Assembly: GCA_000499405.2 (NCBI GenBank)
Contig: HG738139.1
Location: 6,286,616-6,350,615, forward strand
DNA length: 64,000 bases
Direction of reading: 5' to 3'
Source of the DNA: Onchocerca volvulus
Lineage: Eukaryota; Nematoda; Chromadorea; Rhabditida; Onchocercidae
Part shown: positions 1 through 10,009 of the stretch, in pieces
Layout: each line of letters begins with the position of its first letter
Numbering within the stretch: position 1 is the first letter of the stretch
Translations under genes and position numbers: made by a program
The notes under the pieces: generated by a model
What the model was told of the DNA's origin: nothing
What the model saw: only the letters and a program-made list of their open reading frames with translations
Database searches by the model: none

Positions 1-387
1 ATGTGATACATAAGTTTCACATATATTATTTACCACTTTTTTTGGATCATCGTTAATGAGAGCTGAAATGCGAGTTTTGTCAGTTATTTTTACGGGCAAT
101 TTCTTTTGTTTCTTCTGCGTATCTCTACTAGGTTTTTCGAGTGGTTTCTGAAATTCATAATGGTAAATATGGTTTGAAAAGTTTCCGACTGCATCAGTGG
201 TATTTTAACTTTGGCTTAATCAGCATACTCATCAATGCAATCTTAATTCAAAATGCAAGAGCTGAAGCAAGAATATTAAAAAAGGGTTGAACTTTTTTCA
301 TATTTCTGCAATGTTTTAGCCAATATTCGGAGGAAGGCAAACATCACTTTGCTCCAAAAAAAACTTTTTTTTTCATCTTAGTAGTGC

Positions 388-2156
388 CTAGCTATTAATT
401 ATGGAAGAGAAGATTTTCACTACATTCTTCTTCATCCTCCCTTCCAAAAGCATTTGTTCTTTCAGCCTCCATGCTGCTTGTCTTGCTGCTGTAACAGTAC
501 GATCGCTTCTTGAGGCATATGACCCAGATTCAACATCTGTAATAAATTCAATCAGCTTATAAGAAATGATTCCATCATAACATAAGTGTTTTAATGAATA
601 ATATTAAAACAAACAAAAAGCATTAATGACTAAACAATAAATCGAAGCAAAAAAAAATCACATTAGAGATTACCTTCATCTTTTTTACGTTATTTAAAAC
701 TTGATTTACATACATTTCACAAATTATAAAAATTAAACCATAATATACATAATGTTACTACATTAAAAGCTTACTTTTTACTTGACGAATTCCAAGAGGT
801 TCTATTATTGGCACGTGAAGTTGGTCATCATCCGAAGAACTGCGGAAGCCCATTTCATCTGCAACGAATAGAAGGAAATGATAATCCGAAAATCCTTTGT
901 TTCACTGATGTATTTTAATTTGAGTCATTACAGTTCCAAATTCTGATTGATAACATCTTCAAATTTCATTTGTCAAGTGATCAACTTGATGATTTTTATA
1001 GATTAAGTGAGTGAAAAAAATTATGAACTCCGACTGACCCTGAATTAATAATATAGATATTAATAATCAGTAAAGCAAAAATCATTTTTTTTTATCAAGA
1101 AGTAAATCTTGTTTTTTTCAATAACCAAAATGGAATAAGGACAGCGCTGCGATTCAACTTAAAGGGGAGATTAGATAATTTGAAAGCCTAATCAAATTTG
1201 ATAACTTCAAATTAGTGATGGAGTTTTTAAATTTAAATACTTAACTTTCGGTTCATGAAATTAAAAAAGCTAAATGAAAAATAGAAACATTCTTCTTACG
1301 TTCTCATTTCAAAAGATACACTGAAAATATTTTTAAAAAATCACCGAGTGAACACTGTCCATCTTGGTCAGTTGTGACATCATCATTCATTTCAGCTGAT
1401 TCAAGTGCTCGTTTTGCTGAAATGATGAGAATGATAGGAATTGTGGAAAAATTATTTCTTGCAGCCAAAATCGCTTCAATTCTTTTCTAATTAAAAAGAG
1501 AAAAAAAAAAGCAATAATATTGTGATTTGTTCCTTCTAACGATATTTTTCAAATTCTATAACCTCTTTTAACACAGCACTGCACTGCTAACAATTTCGCT
1601 CGATCCAATGTTGCTAAACTTTCCAAAATGTCATCCGAATATTGCAACAGCTTTATCTGAAAACTTACCATTGTACAGTACTCATTAAACTGTGAAATTA
1701 AGAAACACAAATTGTAAATTTAAAAAGTCAAGTAAAGGAAAAAAAATGATAACTTCTACGGAATCTGGATATTAATATAATAAGAATAATCTGTACGAAC
1801 TTTTGGAAATAATAAAATAAACAGAAATCGTTCGATAGTATATGGAAAAAACAACAAATTTTCGAAAAAAACTTCATGAAAAAAAGATTTTATTACTTCG
1901 CCACTTTATAAAGAAAGAAAAATAATACTACAAATGTATTTCTCTTCGGATTAACCTTTTTGCCTTGACGCTTGCAGACTGCTAAATGCCGAAAAATTTG
2001 TAATATAGTTCCAAATTGAGCTGTGCATCCCTTAGCATCACAAGCAAATAGTGCCAGATCAAGATGCTTCTGACAAAAATGTTCCTCGAATTCATCGTAA
2101 GTATCGAATGTTTCCTTGCATTCCACACCATCCACAGATGCAAGACACCAAAGTTC
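388..2156 (-). CDS. C2H2-like zinc-finger protein, 3' exons of a partial gene
   Basis: Five exons chain in phase on the minus strand: 2156-1956, 1656-1573, 1486-1345, 858-775 and 536-388, with TAG at 390-388, giving about 219 residues. The first exon carries a Cys/His-rich stretch (FEEHFCQKH, then FACDAKGC, then HLAVC) that reads like a degenerate pair of C2H2 fingers. The tail is acidic then basic (SSSDDDQLHVP, later TAARQAAWRLKEQ), which suits a nuclear protein. Introns use AG acceptors such as TTTCCAG and TTTTCAG. The donor of the second exon is uncertain: a GT at 1572 keeps the frame open, whereas one at 1562 does not. Upstream exons are missing; a short candidate at about 2441-2408 reads IIEVLNELS but its phase does not join directly. 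I do not recognise an orthologue and infer the function only from the Cys/His spacing. Confidence 0.55.
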
Positions 2157-2449
2157 CTGGAAATATATCATATGTGTTCCACGACATATCAATATGATAT
2201 TGCTTGCTTTTCTTATAATGATGTAGATGCTTAAATCGAATTAGAAAAATGGAAGAGGTAGAAAGAAAATTAGGGAAGAATGAAATGGGTAATGGAATGG
2301 AAATTGAAACACAATATATAATAAAACACACTGGAAATGAATAACACGAGAATTTGGGAGAATCTATAAAGGAGTGAATAAATTAAGAAATATTCCGTGA
2401 ATAACTCACCGGACAATTCATTCAGTACTTCAATAATTTTCCTGCAAGG

Positions 2450-2990
2450 GCAACAAATATAATGTATATACAATGAACTGAGCAAGTTTTATTAAGTGTA
2501 TCGATGACGCATATGTAAGCTTCAAACACAAACGTATGACTAAGTCCATTCTATGATGAAATGTATCAACCATATACTTTTTTATATCATCCAAATCCAA
2601 TGCACTACACTGAAGGAATCAGCGTGTTACAACCATTATCGAAAAATATAGATAACTCTTTGAATTATGCTCAACAAAATAATACATGATCTCAAATATT
2701 GGTTGAACTGCGGTTCGGTCCAATTTATTGCCAATATTTCCCCACGCGTTTACATTATTCAACTATTCTTACATATATTATTCGGATTTCAGTCATTCTA
2801 AGCAGCGAGATTTGTCTAGCTTAACGAAATCTGAAATGGAATTATCTCATTTCTCATACACTACGATCAAATTACTCATATCTTTGTTCAAAACCATAAA
2901 TAATTCATCGAAGGATAGAAAGCAGCCATGTAGCAGAATTTTCAAGCGAAACAATTCTATAAACAATGGTATTGTTAACACAGTCTCTCT
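2450..2990. other. No gene seen
   Basis: AT-rich sequence upstream of the zinc-finger exons. It probably holds introns or missing 5' exons of that gene, but no splice-consistent coding stretch was found. Confidence 0.4.
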
Positions 2991-3660
2991 CATGATAGAG
3001 AGAAATGGCTGATGAAAGAAGAGATGTAATCATAATGGCGTAGCCAACAAATCTCTGCACAGACGATAAACTACCCGTTGAACTGAGAGAACAAAAGCTA
3101 GTTGATACAACGAAGCTGAAAAGGGAAGAATGGTACAAGGAACAGTTGTGATCGATGTTACTATTGCTGGCATAGAAGAATATCAATGAAAAACAATTGG
3201 ATCAATTATTCAATGCGACGAGAAACATTAATATTTCAACGAGCGAATTTGGCACCATATCTGAAAATAGCAATGTCTAACTAATCTATGATTAGCATGA
3301 GAGTTATATTTTTTATGTTTTATATTACGTTCAATAATTCAGTTTTTTTCTTAGTTAAATTTGATCTTCCCTAGCAGAAATTTTGGTGCCATAAGCCGAG
3401 AATCCGATATATCAATAAGCATTGAAAGAAGCGCGAATCAGCAAAGAGGAAAGATTAGTTTTTGACGAAATTAGAGAAATGAATTCATCTACCTGATCAG
3501 CATCTTTCAAATGAAGGCAGTATGTGCAGTATGAAGTGTGATGAAAGATATTCGAGAAAAAACTACATGGACTCGAGATGCATGTTGAAGTAATGGATAT
3601 CATCAATAATGCTTCTAGAGTATTATAGCTGTGTGTGTAATGCAAAGAATGGGAGATCAA
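2990..3660 (+). pseudogene. Weak BEL/Pao gag relic
   Basis: Short plus-strand frames read like pieces of the gag relic further along (4.2-4.5 kb): one near 3070 contains VELREQKLVDTTKLKREEW, and one near 3450-3620 contains FDEIREM followed after stops by KKLHGLEMHVEVMDIINN. The order and spacing resemble the segment ending in KMERFESYV at about 4497. Many stops and frameshifts interrupt it. The assignment rests on similarity between relics in this window, not on a database match. Confidence 0.35.
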
Positions 3661-4006
3661 CATTTAAGAAGAATAATCGGCACAGAATCCACAAGCGAAA
3701 ACGTAATTATGTGGGTGAAACCCGAAAGATATAATTATTTGTATACAGGAAAAAAAGATGTACTTAGTTGCATAAAGGAATAAAAAATATGGTTGGGAAG
3801 ATGTTGGCAAAGTCAAAGGATGCAGTTATGAAAAACAAGAGATGTTAAAGTCAAATAGCACGAAAGGGGTCAACAAGCTGAAAGGATGAACATACTTACT
3901 GTCAATAACACCTAATACACAGGCAAACAAGTAAAGTTAAACAATCATGAAGAGATACGTTGAAGTTCAATTAAGGGCTTCGAAAGATTTAAAAGGGAGC
4001 AGTTAG

Positions 4007-5890
4007 ATGCCAGCGAAAGTTCCATTTCAAGTTCAAGTTTATTTACAACTCGGCTCCAAAAACAGTTCGACAGCAGCGACCAAGTTCAACAGCACTAACG
4101 ACAATTCATCAGGAGCATCAGCAATGAAGGAGCGAAGGAAGAAGACGATCAAAAAAGGAAAGTATAAACTTAATAAAGATCTTTGCTGACCTAGCTGAGT
4201 TACAACAGCAAGAAGAATCAATCTCCAATGAACAAAATGCAAACAAACAAGAGGGATTCTTTCCTCGAAATCATAAAAATCGACAATTTCTCGATGTCAC
4301 GAGCCGAGATGACATCCAAGATATTGGAAATGCTACTCCCGCGAAAGAGGACATCCTGAAACTCTTCCTCAACAAAATGAAAGAAATGGATTGGAGACCA
4401 ATCGACCAACATTTATCAGATGACAAACAATGTGAACAATATAAAAACCGAAAGGCGATCATTGATGAAAAGATGGAAAGATTTGAATCATATGTTTGAA
4501 CGCTCATGATTATCTCTGATAAATGGCTAGATTACTTGCAAAAGATCCCACCATAATAATGAAAGAGGAAAATGGAATATTTGGAGATAGTAGAAGACGA
4601 TCAAGAAATATTGAACATAATAAATGAAGAGGAAGAAGCATTGTTAATCTTGACCAAACACAAGAATGGCTGGAGCTAAAATCGAACGCAAAGTATACGA
4701 AGAGTGTCGGGAAAGTTTTTTATATTGTGACAGAGACGAATCTTCGTGGGAAAAATTTTATTGGCTAGAATGGATTTTTCTTTCACATTGTAAGATCAAG
4801 TCAGACTGAGATATATTAAGAATTTCTATCACACAAAATATTTTGATTACTCCATCATATTTTTATTATAAAAGATCATGGTTCTACCGACAAAGAGAGC
4901 CTTTAAATCAAACGGACCAAGGAAAGATGCTCCATACGGCTCGGCAAGCAACGGGAGATGAATCTCAATCAATCAACAAATTAAGAAGCTATCTGAGGAA
5001 AATAGCAAGCACAGAGAAAGATGTTCGGACCCAAATCTTACGGATTCGAGAAGAAACTAATGCATGCAAGCACGAATCGATAGTTCCGGGAGACAGAAAG
5101 AAGAGGATCCCCGGCTCTAGCATAGCAAAGCGGCGAGAATCAAACCACAATAACATTCCGAAAGTAATCAAAAGAAGGAATCCGAACTAAAATTCAGTCA
5201 ACAGAAAAAGAAAATCAAACAAGAACAGATCAGTTTTGGAAAATATCGATTTAGAAAAAAATCGACGTTCCGAAAGCAATCAAGAAAAGCAGTCCAGACC
5301 AAAACTCAGTTAAGAGAAGAAAATTAAACAAGAAATCTCGATAATAACGTTCCGAAAGAAATCAAAAAAAGAAATCCAAAGCGAAATTCAGCTCGGAGAA
5401 GACCTTGCTCATTTTGTAAAAAAGATCACTGTGATGAGGAGGAATTGAGACTATCTCATCGCGAAATAATAGATGGAGTATTTGAGAGAAATCTGTGCAT
5501 GCCTAAATTGTTTACAAAGGACCATATAGCAAGAAATTGAAAGATGATGGAGAAATTGTATTAAGAAATGAATCAGACAACTCTCGAGGTCTGTGGAAAT
5601 TGGCAAGAGCAAAGGAAATTAAGAAGAGTAGAGATAGATAGTAAGAACTGCATTAGTGGAAATGCCCAACGAGAAATATCTTAAAAGTGTATCTCCTCGA
5701 AGTCAACGAAACAATGAATATAGATGGAGAAGAGGTGAAGGATGACTCGGAGAAGTGAGAGGAAATATACGAAAGAACAAAGAAAACGTCTAGGAATCCA
5801 GACGAAAATATAACATCAAGAACAGGAAATGCCATTAGAAAACGTTTACCGGTAAAGAAGTCTCTGCCTGATGATGTTGAGTTTTCCTCG
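4007..5890 (+). pseudogene. Decayed BEL/Pao-type gag region
   Basis: Plus-strand remnants of a gag-like protein run from a low-complexity Ser/Thr/Asn leader (4007-4189) through a helical segment (KLFLNKMKEMDW, QYKNRKAIIDEKMERF, SDKWLDYLQKIP; about 4350-4545), a basic region (4843-5190), and a zinc-knuckle relic near 5402-5540 (PCSFCKKDHCDEEE, then a decayed second knuckle ending KDHIARN). The helical segment aligns by eye with the gag-like protein of the intact-ended LTR element at 14.4-15.0 kb (RRRVINQKIKFLELYIG, NNEKWLEFIQK), which supports the BEL/Pao assignment. Stops and frameshifts occur throughout and no reverse transcriptase or integrase was seen, so the element had lost its pol region. 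It is followed directly by an LTR-like segment. Confidence 0.6.
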
Positions 5891-5894
5891 ATCG

Positions 5895-6365
5895 GGAACC
5901 GGGAATATTTTGGTAGAATTGAAATATTTTATTATAAAAATATAACGTTATAATCCAGATCTTTTATATAGAAATTTGTAATAATTCTCAAATGAATCAT
6001 TATTCATCTCTTGGCACAAAGATCTTTGTTCTTTCATCTTGCGATCTGCTAATGGAGCTTATGTGCATTGTATGAAACATCGAGGTCCATGTTAACTGTC
6101 AGGAAGGACTAAAGACTGTTGTAAGCATTGTCCATCTCTTATTTGGTAAGTCTTTTGTAGAATGAATGTTATAAGTCTCCGCCCACTATCAGTACCAAAG
6201 AGTATAACATAAAAAAGAACTACCATAAAGAGTAAACTTGTTGTAAACGTATGGAGCAAACCCACAGAGCAAAAATAGCACAAAACCCTTGCTCTATAGA
6301 AACATACTACTTTCCAGGCTCTGATAATTTTGATATCAACTGTAGTAAGCAGTTCCACAGACTTA
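5895..6365 (+). mobile_element. LTR-like segment of the BEL/Pao family (copy C)
   Basis: A purine run CGGGAACCGGGAA (about 5897-5909), placed like a polypurine tract, precedes a stretch that matches both arms of the foldback at 51.9-53.5 kb. Shared landmarks in order are the AT-rich start with AAATATTTTA, GGCACAAAG.TCTTTGTTCT, GAGCTTATGTGCATTG, CATGTTAACTGTC and GCATTGTCCATCTCTTAT. The match fades after about 6200. The true 5' TG end is not preserved here. Confidence 0.5.
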
Positions 6366-6409
6366 TCGTTAATTGTTAAAGCAAGGCACGGCGGCGCAAA
6401 CTATGTTTA

Positions 6410-6636
6410 TTTACTTTTAACCGCTATGTGCCGCTTGCAAGTATGTTCGGCCATATAAATGTTTTACGTTCTATATCTCAAGGAAAAGCTCAATATAGTA
6501 TGCATTTTTCTTGTTATGAACAAGTGCTACAATGTGTGGTTGATGAGTTAAGGTACAATTACGGGCAATAATAATGGCACAAATAGTAGAGGCATTTGAT
6601 AAGCCACATGTAAATGTGGGAACAATAGGACATGTG
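6410..6636 (+). pseudogene. Nuclear insert of bacterial (Wolbachia-like) fusA 3' end and tuf 5' end
   Basis: One frame from 6425 reads [20 protein letters not shown] and continues with [12 protein letters not shown], the characteristic C-terminal end of bacterial elongation factor G, and stops at TAA 6569-6571. Two bases later an ATG at 6574 opens a second frame that reads VEAF.KPHVNVGTIGHV, the start of EF-Tu, and homology breaks off after 6636. The order fusA-tuf is that of the bacterial str operon, so this is a piece of bacterial genomic DNA, not a host mitochondrial-factor gene. In a filarial nematode the likely source is Wolbachia (inference). It contains only about 48 codons of fusA and 21 of tuf and cannot be functional. 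BEL/Pao fragments flank both sides. Confidence 0.85.
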
Positions 6637-6644
6637 TGTGGGAT

Positions 6645-7410
6645 TCAAGACCAGTATCAGCGGTAGTTCAGTTCCAGTCCAGTTTCGAAGACGAGTTCGA
6701 CGACAACAGAAGCGATAGTTCAACAGCACAAGCGATAGTTCAGCAGGAGCATCAGCAATGATAGAGCGTTGTCGGAATAACCGAAATATTTTGTAATATA
6801 AAAATATCGAGATAATCAAAATATTTTTATATTCTAAATATTTCGGCTTTAATATGCGATTTCTTAATTGTTTCGATTCATAAGTCATCAATCTGTAGAA
6901 CTTTGGGATCATGTGAAATGTCTCAAGTTTCAAAACAAATCATCCCCATATTAGTTAAATTTATGATCTTATGAAAGGTCTGAAATAATGTGAATATTTA
7001 TTAAATTCTCTTCAACTACCAATCATTCTATCACATAAATTGTTAAAATAATGTAAATATACAATGGTTAGTTATAATATTTAACTGATTAGTTGTATTG
7101 TTTATATTTCTTCTAATATAAAATTAAACTCCAAGAAAATTGTATTCCACAATTTAATTTTTAATCATCGGAAATCACAAACGTTACCAAATATTGTAAA
7201 CAAATTCAATATAAGATGGTTTATTATCTGCTAAAATCACCATTCAATTGTTCACTAAGTTCCTACCATTGCAATACTGTGTTATATCTTGTAGACTTAA
7301 TAAAGCTATGATTGATCTAGCGGAGTCACAACAGCAAGAAGAATCAATCTCCAATCAACAAATTACAAACAAATAAGAGGATCCTTTCTCTGAAATCATA
7401 AAAATTTCCC
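6645..7410 (+). mobile_element. BEL/Pao leader fragments split by an LTR-like start
   Basis: Positions 6650-6769 match the leader at 4050-4135 (shared CAGGAGCATCAGCAATGA). At 6770 an LTR-like start TGTCGGAATAACC begins, followed by CGAAATATTTTGTAATATAA as in the foldback arm at 51.87 kb. The leader resumes at about 7290 (GTAGACTTAATAAAG, then ACAACAGCAAGAAGAATCAA), matching 4165-4280. This looks like an LTR-derived insertion inside an older copy, now too decayed to delimit at its right end. Confidence 0.45.
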
Positions 7411-7544
7411 GATATATGAGTTAGTACAACGAACGTTAAAGCTACGTAAGAAAATTCAATGGTTCTCGCCCTAATCATTGCTATGTAAATTGGATGTCTT
7501 ACACTAGAACGTGGGGACTGTCGAAAAAAAATCAGATAGCCTGT

Positions 7545-8010
7545 AGTTTATTGATCGGAGATTGATTTTTCTAGCTGTTGTGACTCCACTAGGTTAGTAA
7601 TACCTTTTATTTGTTTTTATACCTATTTATATGCAGTATCACACTTATATAAGAATTAAATGAATACACGGCACATAAAAAATAATAGTCGTTGAATGCA
7701 CACAACGTTATCCTGTTTTCCTCTTCTAATTGTTTCTTCTTTCACTCTTCTTACTTCTGATGCTCTTGCTTGTGTTGTTGAACTGTCGCTCCTATTACCG
7801 TCAAAACTATCTTCGAAATTGGATAGAAACTAAACGGCGCTAAAACTAATCTTGAAGATATTAATTCTTTTGTGGCGAGCTATGGATAAATGATTCATTT
7901 GTCTGAGAATTATTACAACTTTTTATTATACAAAATGTTTTGGATTGTCTTATTATAATTATATTGTAAAATATTTCTATTTTACCAATAGAGACGATTC
8001 GGGACGGTTT
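7545..8010 (-). mobile_element. Inverted BEL/Pao leader plus LTR fragment
   Basis: Read on the minus strand, 8010-7860 matches the LTR-like start of copy C (GTAATAATTCTCA.A..AATG), and 7850-7545 matches the leader (GACAGTTCAACA.CACAAGC, then GAGTCACAACAGC.AGAA.AA). It lies in the opposite orientation to the copies on either side, so the region has been rearranged or hit by independent insertions. Confidence 0.45.
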
Positions 8011-8099
8011 TAAAATAGGTGACCGAAGTTTACTAGATAATCAGAGTTTTCCAGACATTCTTCAGGAGCTTATTTAAAGGAAGATGCAATATAAGCTAT

Positions 8100-8640
8100 T
8101 CGAAACTACACTTCTTGTGAGAGTTCTACCATCTAAAAGGTTTGACGATCTACAACTCATTAAAAATTTACTTACAATGAATTCCAGTTGATTAATGAAT
8201 GTAAACTAAAAGTGACTTTAAAAGCTTGAAATAATGTTAGAATTAGAAGCATATAAGAGAATATCGAACAGTAAAGTGTAGAAACAAATATTGGAGGATG
8301 GATTCTAAAGAAAGTATGCCAACAAAAAGGAAGTTGACAAATATGTGACTATTTTCATGTCTCAAATATTAAATTTGAAAAGAACAATCCAACTAAACAT
8401 TACATGATGGGTTCGGAACAGTAGGGTTTCTTGGCCTCAGTTAAGCAATATGAAGAATCGAAAACTATTAACGCAGAGTGACAATACATCGGTACTACAG
8501 GAGAGATCAAAGAATCTTTGCTTATTCTGTAACAAAGATCACCGGGACAATAAAATAATTCAGCATTATGTGATATATTTCACAAAGACAAGAAGAAATC
8601 AGGAAGGATTAAAATATGATGGAGAAAAGAGATAAAATTC
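8100..8640 (+). pseudogene. Second gag relic with zinc-knuckle remnant
   Basis: A broken plus-strand gag-like region ends in the frame 8450-8635, which holds LCLFCNKDH, the same knuckle type as the relic near 5400. The upstream part has stops and frame changes. It belongs with the fragments on both sides as debris of one retrotransposon family. Confidence 0.45.
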
Positions 8641-8819
8641 CAACACAAGAGTAACTGACTGAAAACCATGGTAGAATAAAAACGTTTTGCTCTTGTACCC
8701 AAAAAAAGAAGTCATATGAATCCAGAAATGCTAAAATCTAAACAGTAAGCAGCACTTTATGATGTAATATTGTTCAAAAATCATCAAAGCGACTGATAAC
8801 TACCAAAAACACCAGGGAT

Positions 8820-9290
8820 TTATTATTCATCATTTTATTATTATTTTCTGATTATTATTTTACCATCGCTATGTAATTATTATTATTTCATTATTACTAC
8901 TGTTATTATTAATATTTTTACTATTACTACCATTATTATTACTATTATTAATTATGATTGTTAATTATTATTAATTTTTAAATATTATTTATCATTATTA
9001 ATTATTATTTTTGCTATTACTATTATCATTAATTATTATTAATTGTTATGGTTAATCACTATTAATTATTATCAATTATTATTGGTTATTGTTATTAATT
9101 ATTAATTATAAACCATTATTAATTATTATTAATTATCCCTAATTTCTCTAATTAACAATAATTTTTATTATTATTAATTACTAATTTTTATGAACCATTA
9201 ATTTTTATTAAATGTTGCTTATTATTAATAATTAATTATTATTATTTATTAATAATAATTATTACCATTAATTATTGACGCGAAACTTGA
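8820..9290. repeat. ATT/TTA-rich low-complexity tract
   Basis: About 470 bp built almost entirely of ATT, TTA and AATT steps with occasional interruptions, an imperfect trinucleotide array. A shorter tract of the same kind lies at 9925-10009, directly beside the Helitron end. No coding content. Confidence 0.8.
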
Positions 9291-9925
9291 GTGGTATAAA
9301 TTGGAGTGTTGCACGACACTAAGATCTTTATTATTTCATTCGGTAAAGTATTATAGAATACAATACAGGAGTAGTCGTCCAATAATTCCTAAACACAATA
9401 GATGAAGAAATTAAAGAAATCAAGGGTGGACTTCGTGATCAAAGGGAGTAGTGCTGGATAATCGAAGGCACGACCGCATCGTTGTCGACGAAAAGTTAAC
9501 AATGATTTTTGGATCGTCGATTGCCGGCTACTTCGCTTCAGTCCACTCCTTGGCACTGTCTAGCCTAGGTGTCAGAAATCAACGACAAAGTAGCATCAAT
9601 CAAAGCAGGCGCGACTTTGATCATTGCATCATTTTCTGCCATTGATGAGTCTTAGTCTTTAGACTTGGGCAATTAAACTCTACATTTTAAACATCATTAT
9701 ACTTTAAAGTTTAATCAATACAAATTTAAACAATATGAGAGTTTCAAATGGTGTCGAAATTACGTCTGGCTTTGGTCCTCATAACATTGTAATCAATCAT
9801 CTAATATCTTAATATTTTTAATTGACACCTATTATATATCAAATTTTTACGAAATCAAATAAGAAAAAATAAAATTATTCTAATTAATATTAATATGAAT
9901 CCTTTTTTTGGTTATTCCGACAATT
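9290..9925. other. Unassigned segment, ending in an inverted LTR-like terminus
   Basis: A 64-codon plus-strand frame at 9451-9645 lies in a locally GC-richer patch (9440-9630), but I recognise no protein in it. At 9910-9922 the sequence GGTTATTCCGACA is the exact reverse complement of the LTR-like start at 6770-6782, so it marks a terminus of the same family facing the other way. Confidence 0.4.
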
Positions 9926-10009
9926 ATTATTTATATAGATTATTATTATTATTAATTAATATCTACATAGATTATTATTAATTATTGCTTTATAGATTAT
10001 TATTATTAA

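Noticed and set aside
6092..6358. Minus-strand frame sharing RxGDGQCLQQ with one at 51941-52222
   Set aside because: The similarity reflects homologous LTR-like DNA, not a conserved protein; the plus-strand nucleotide match explains it.
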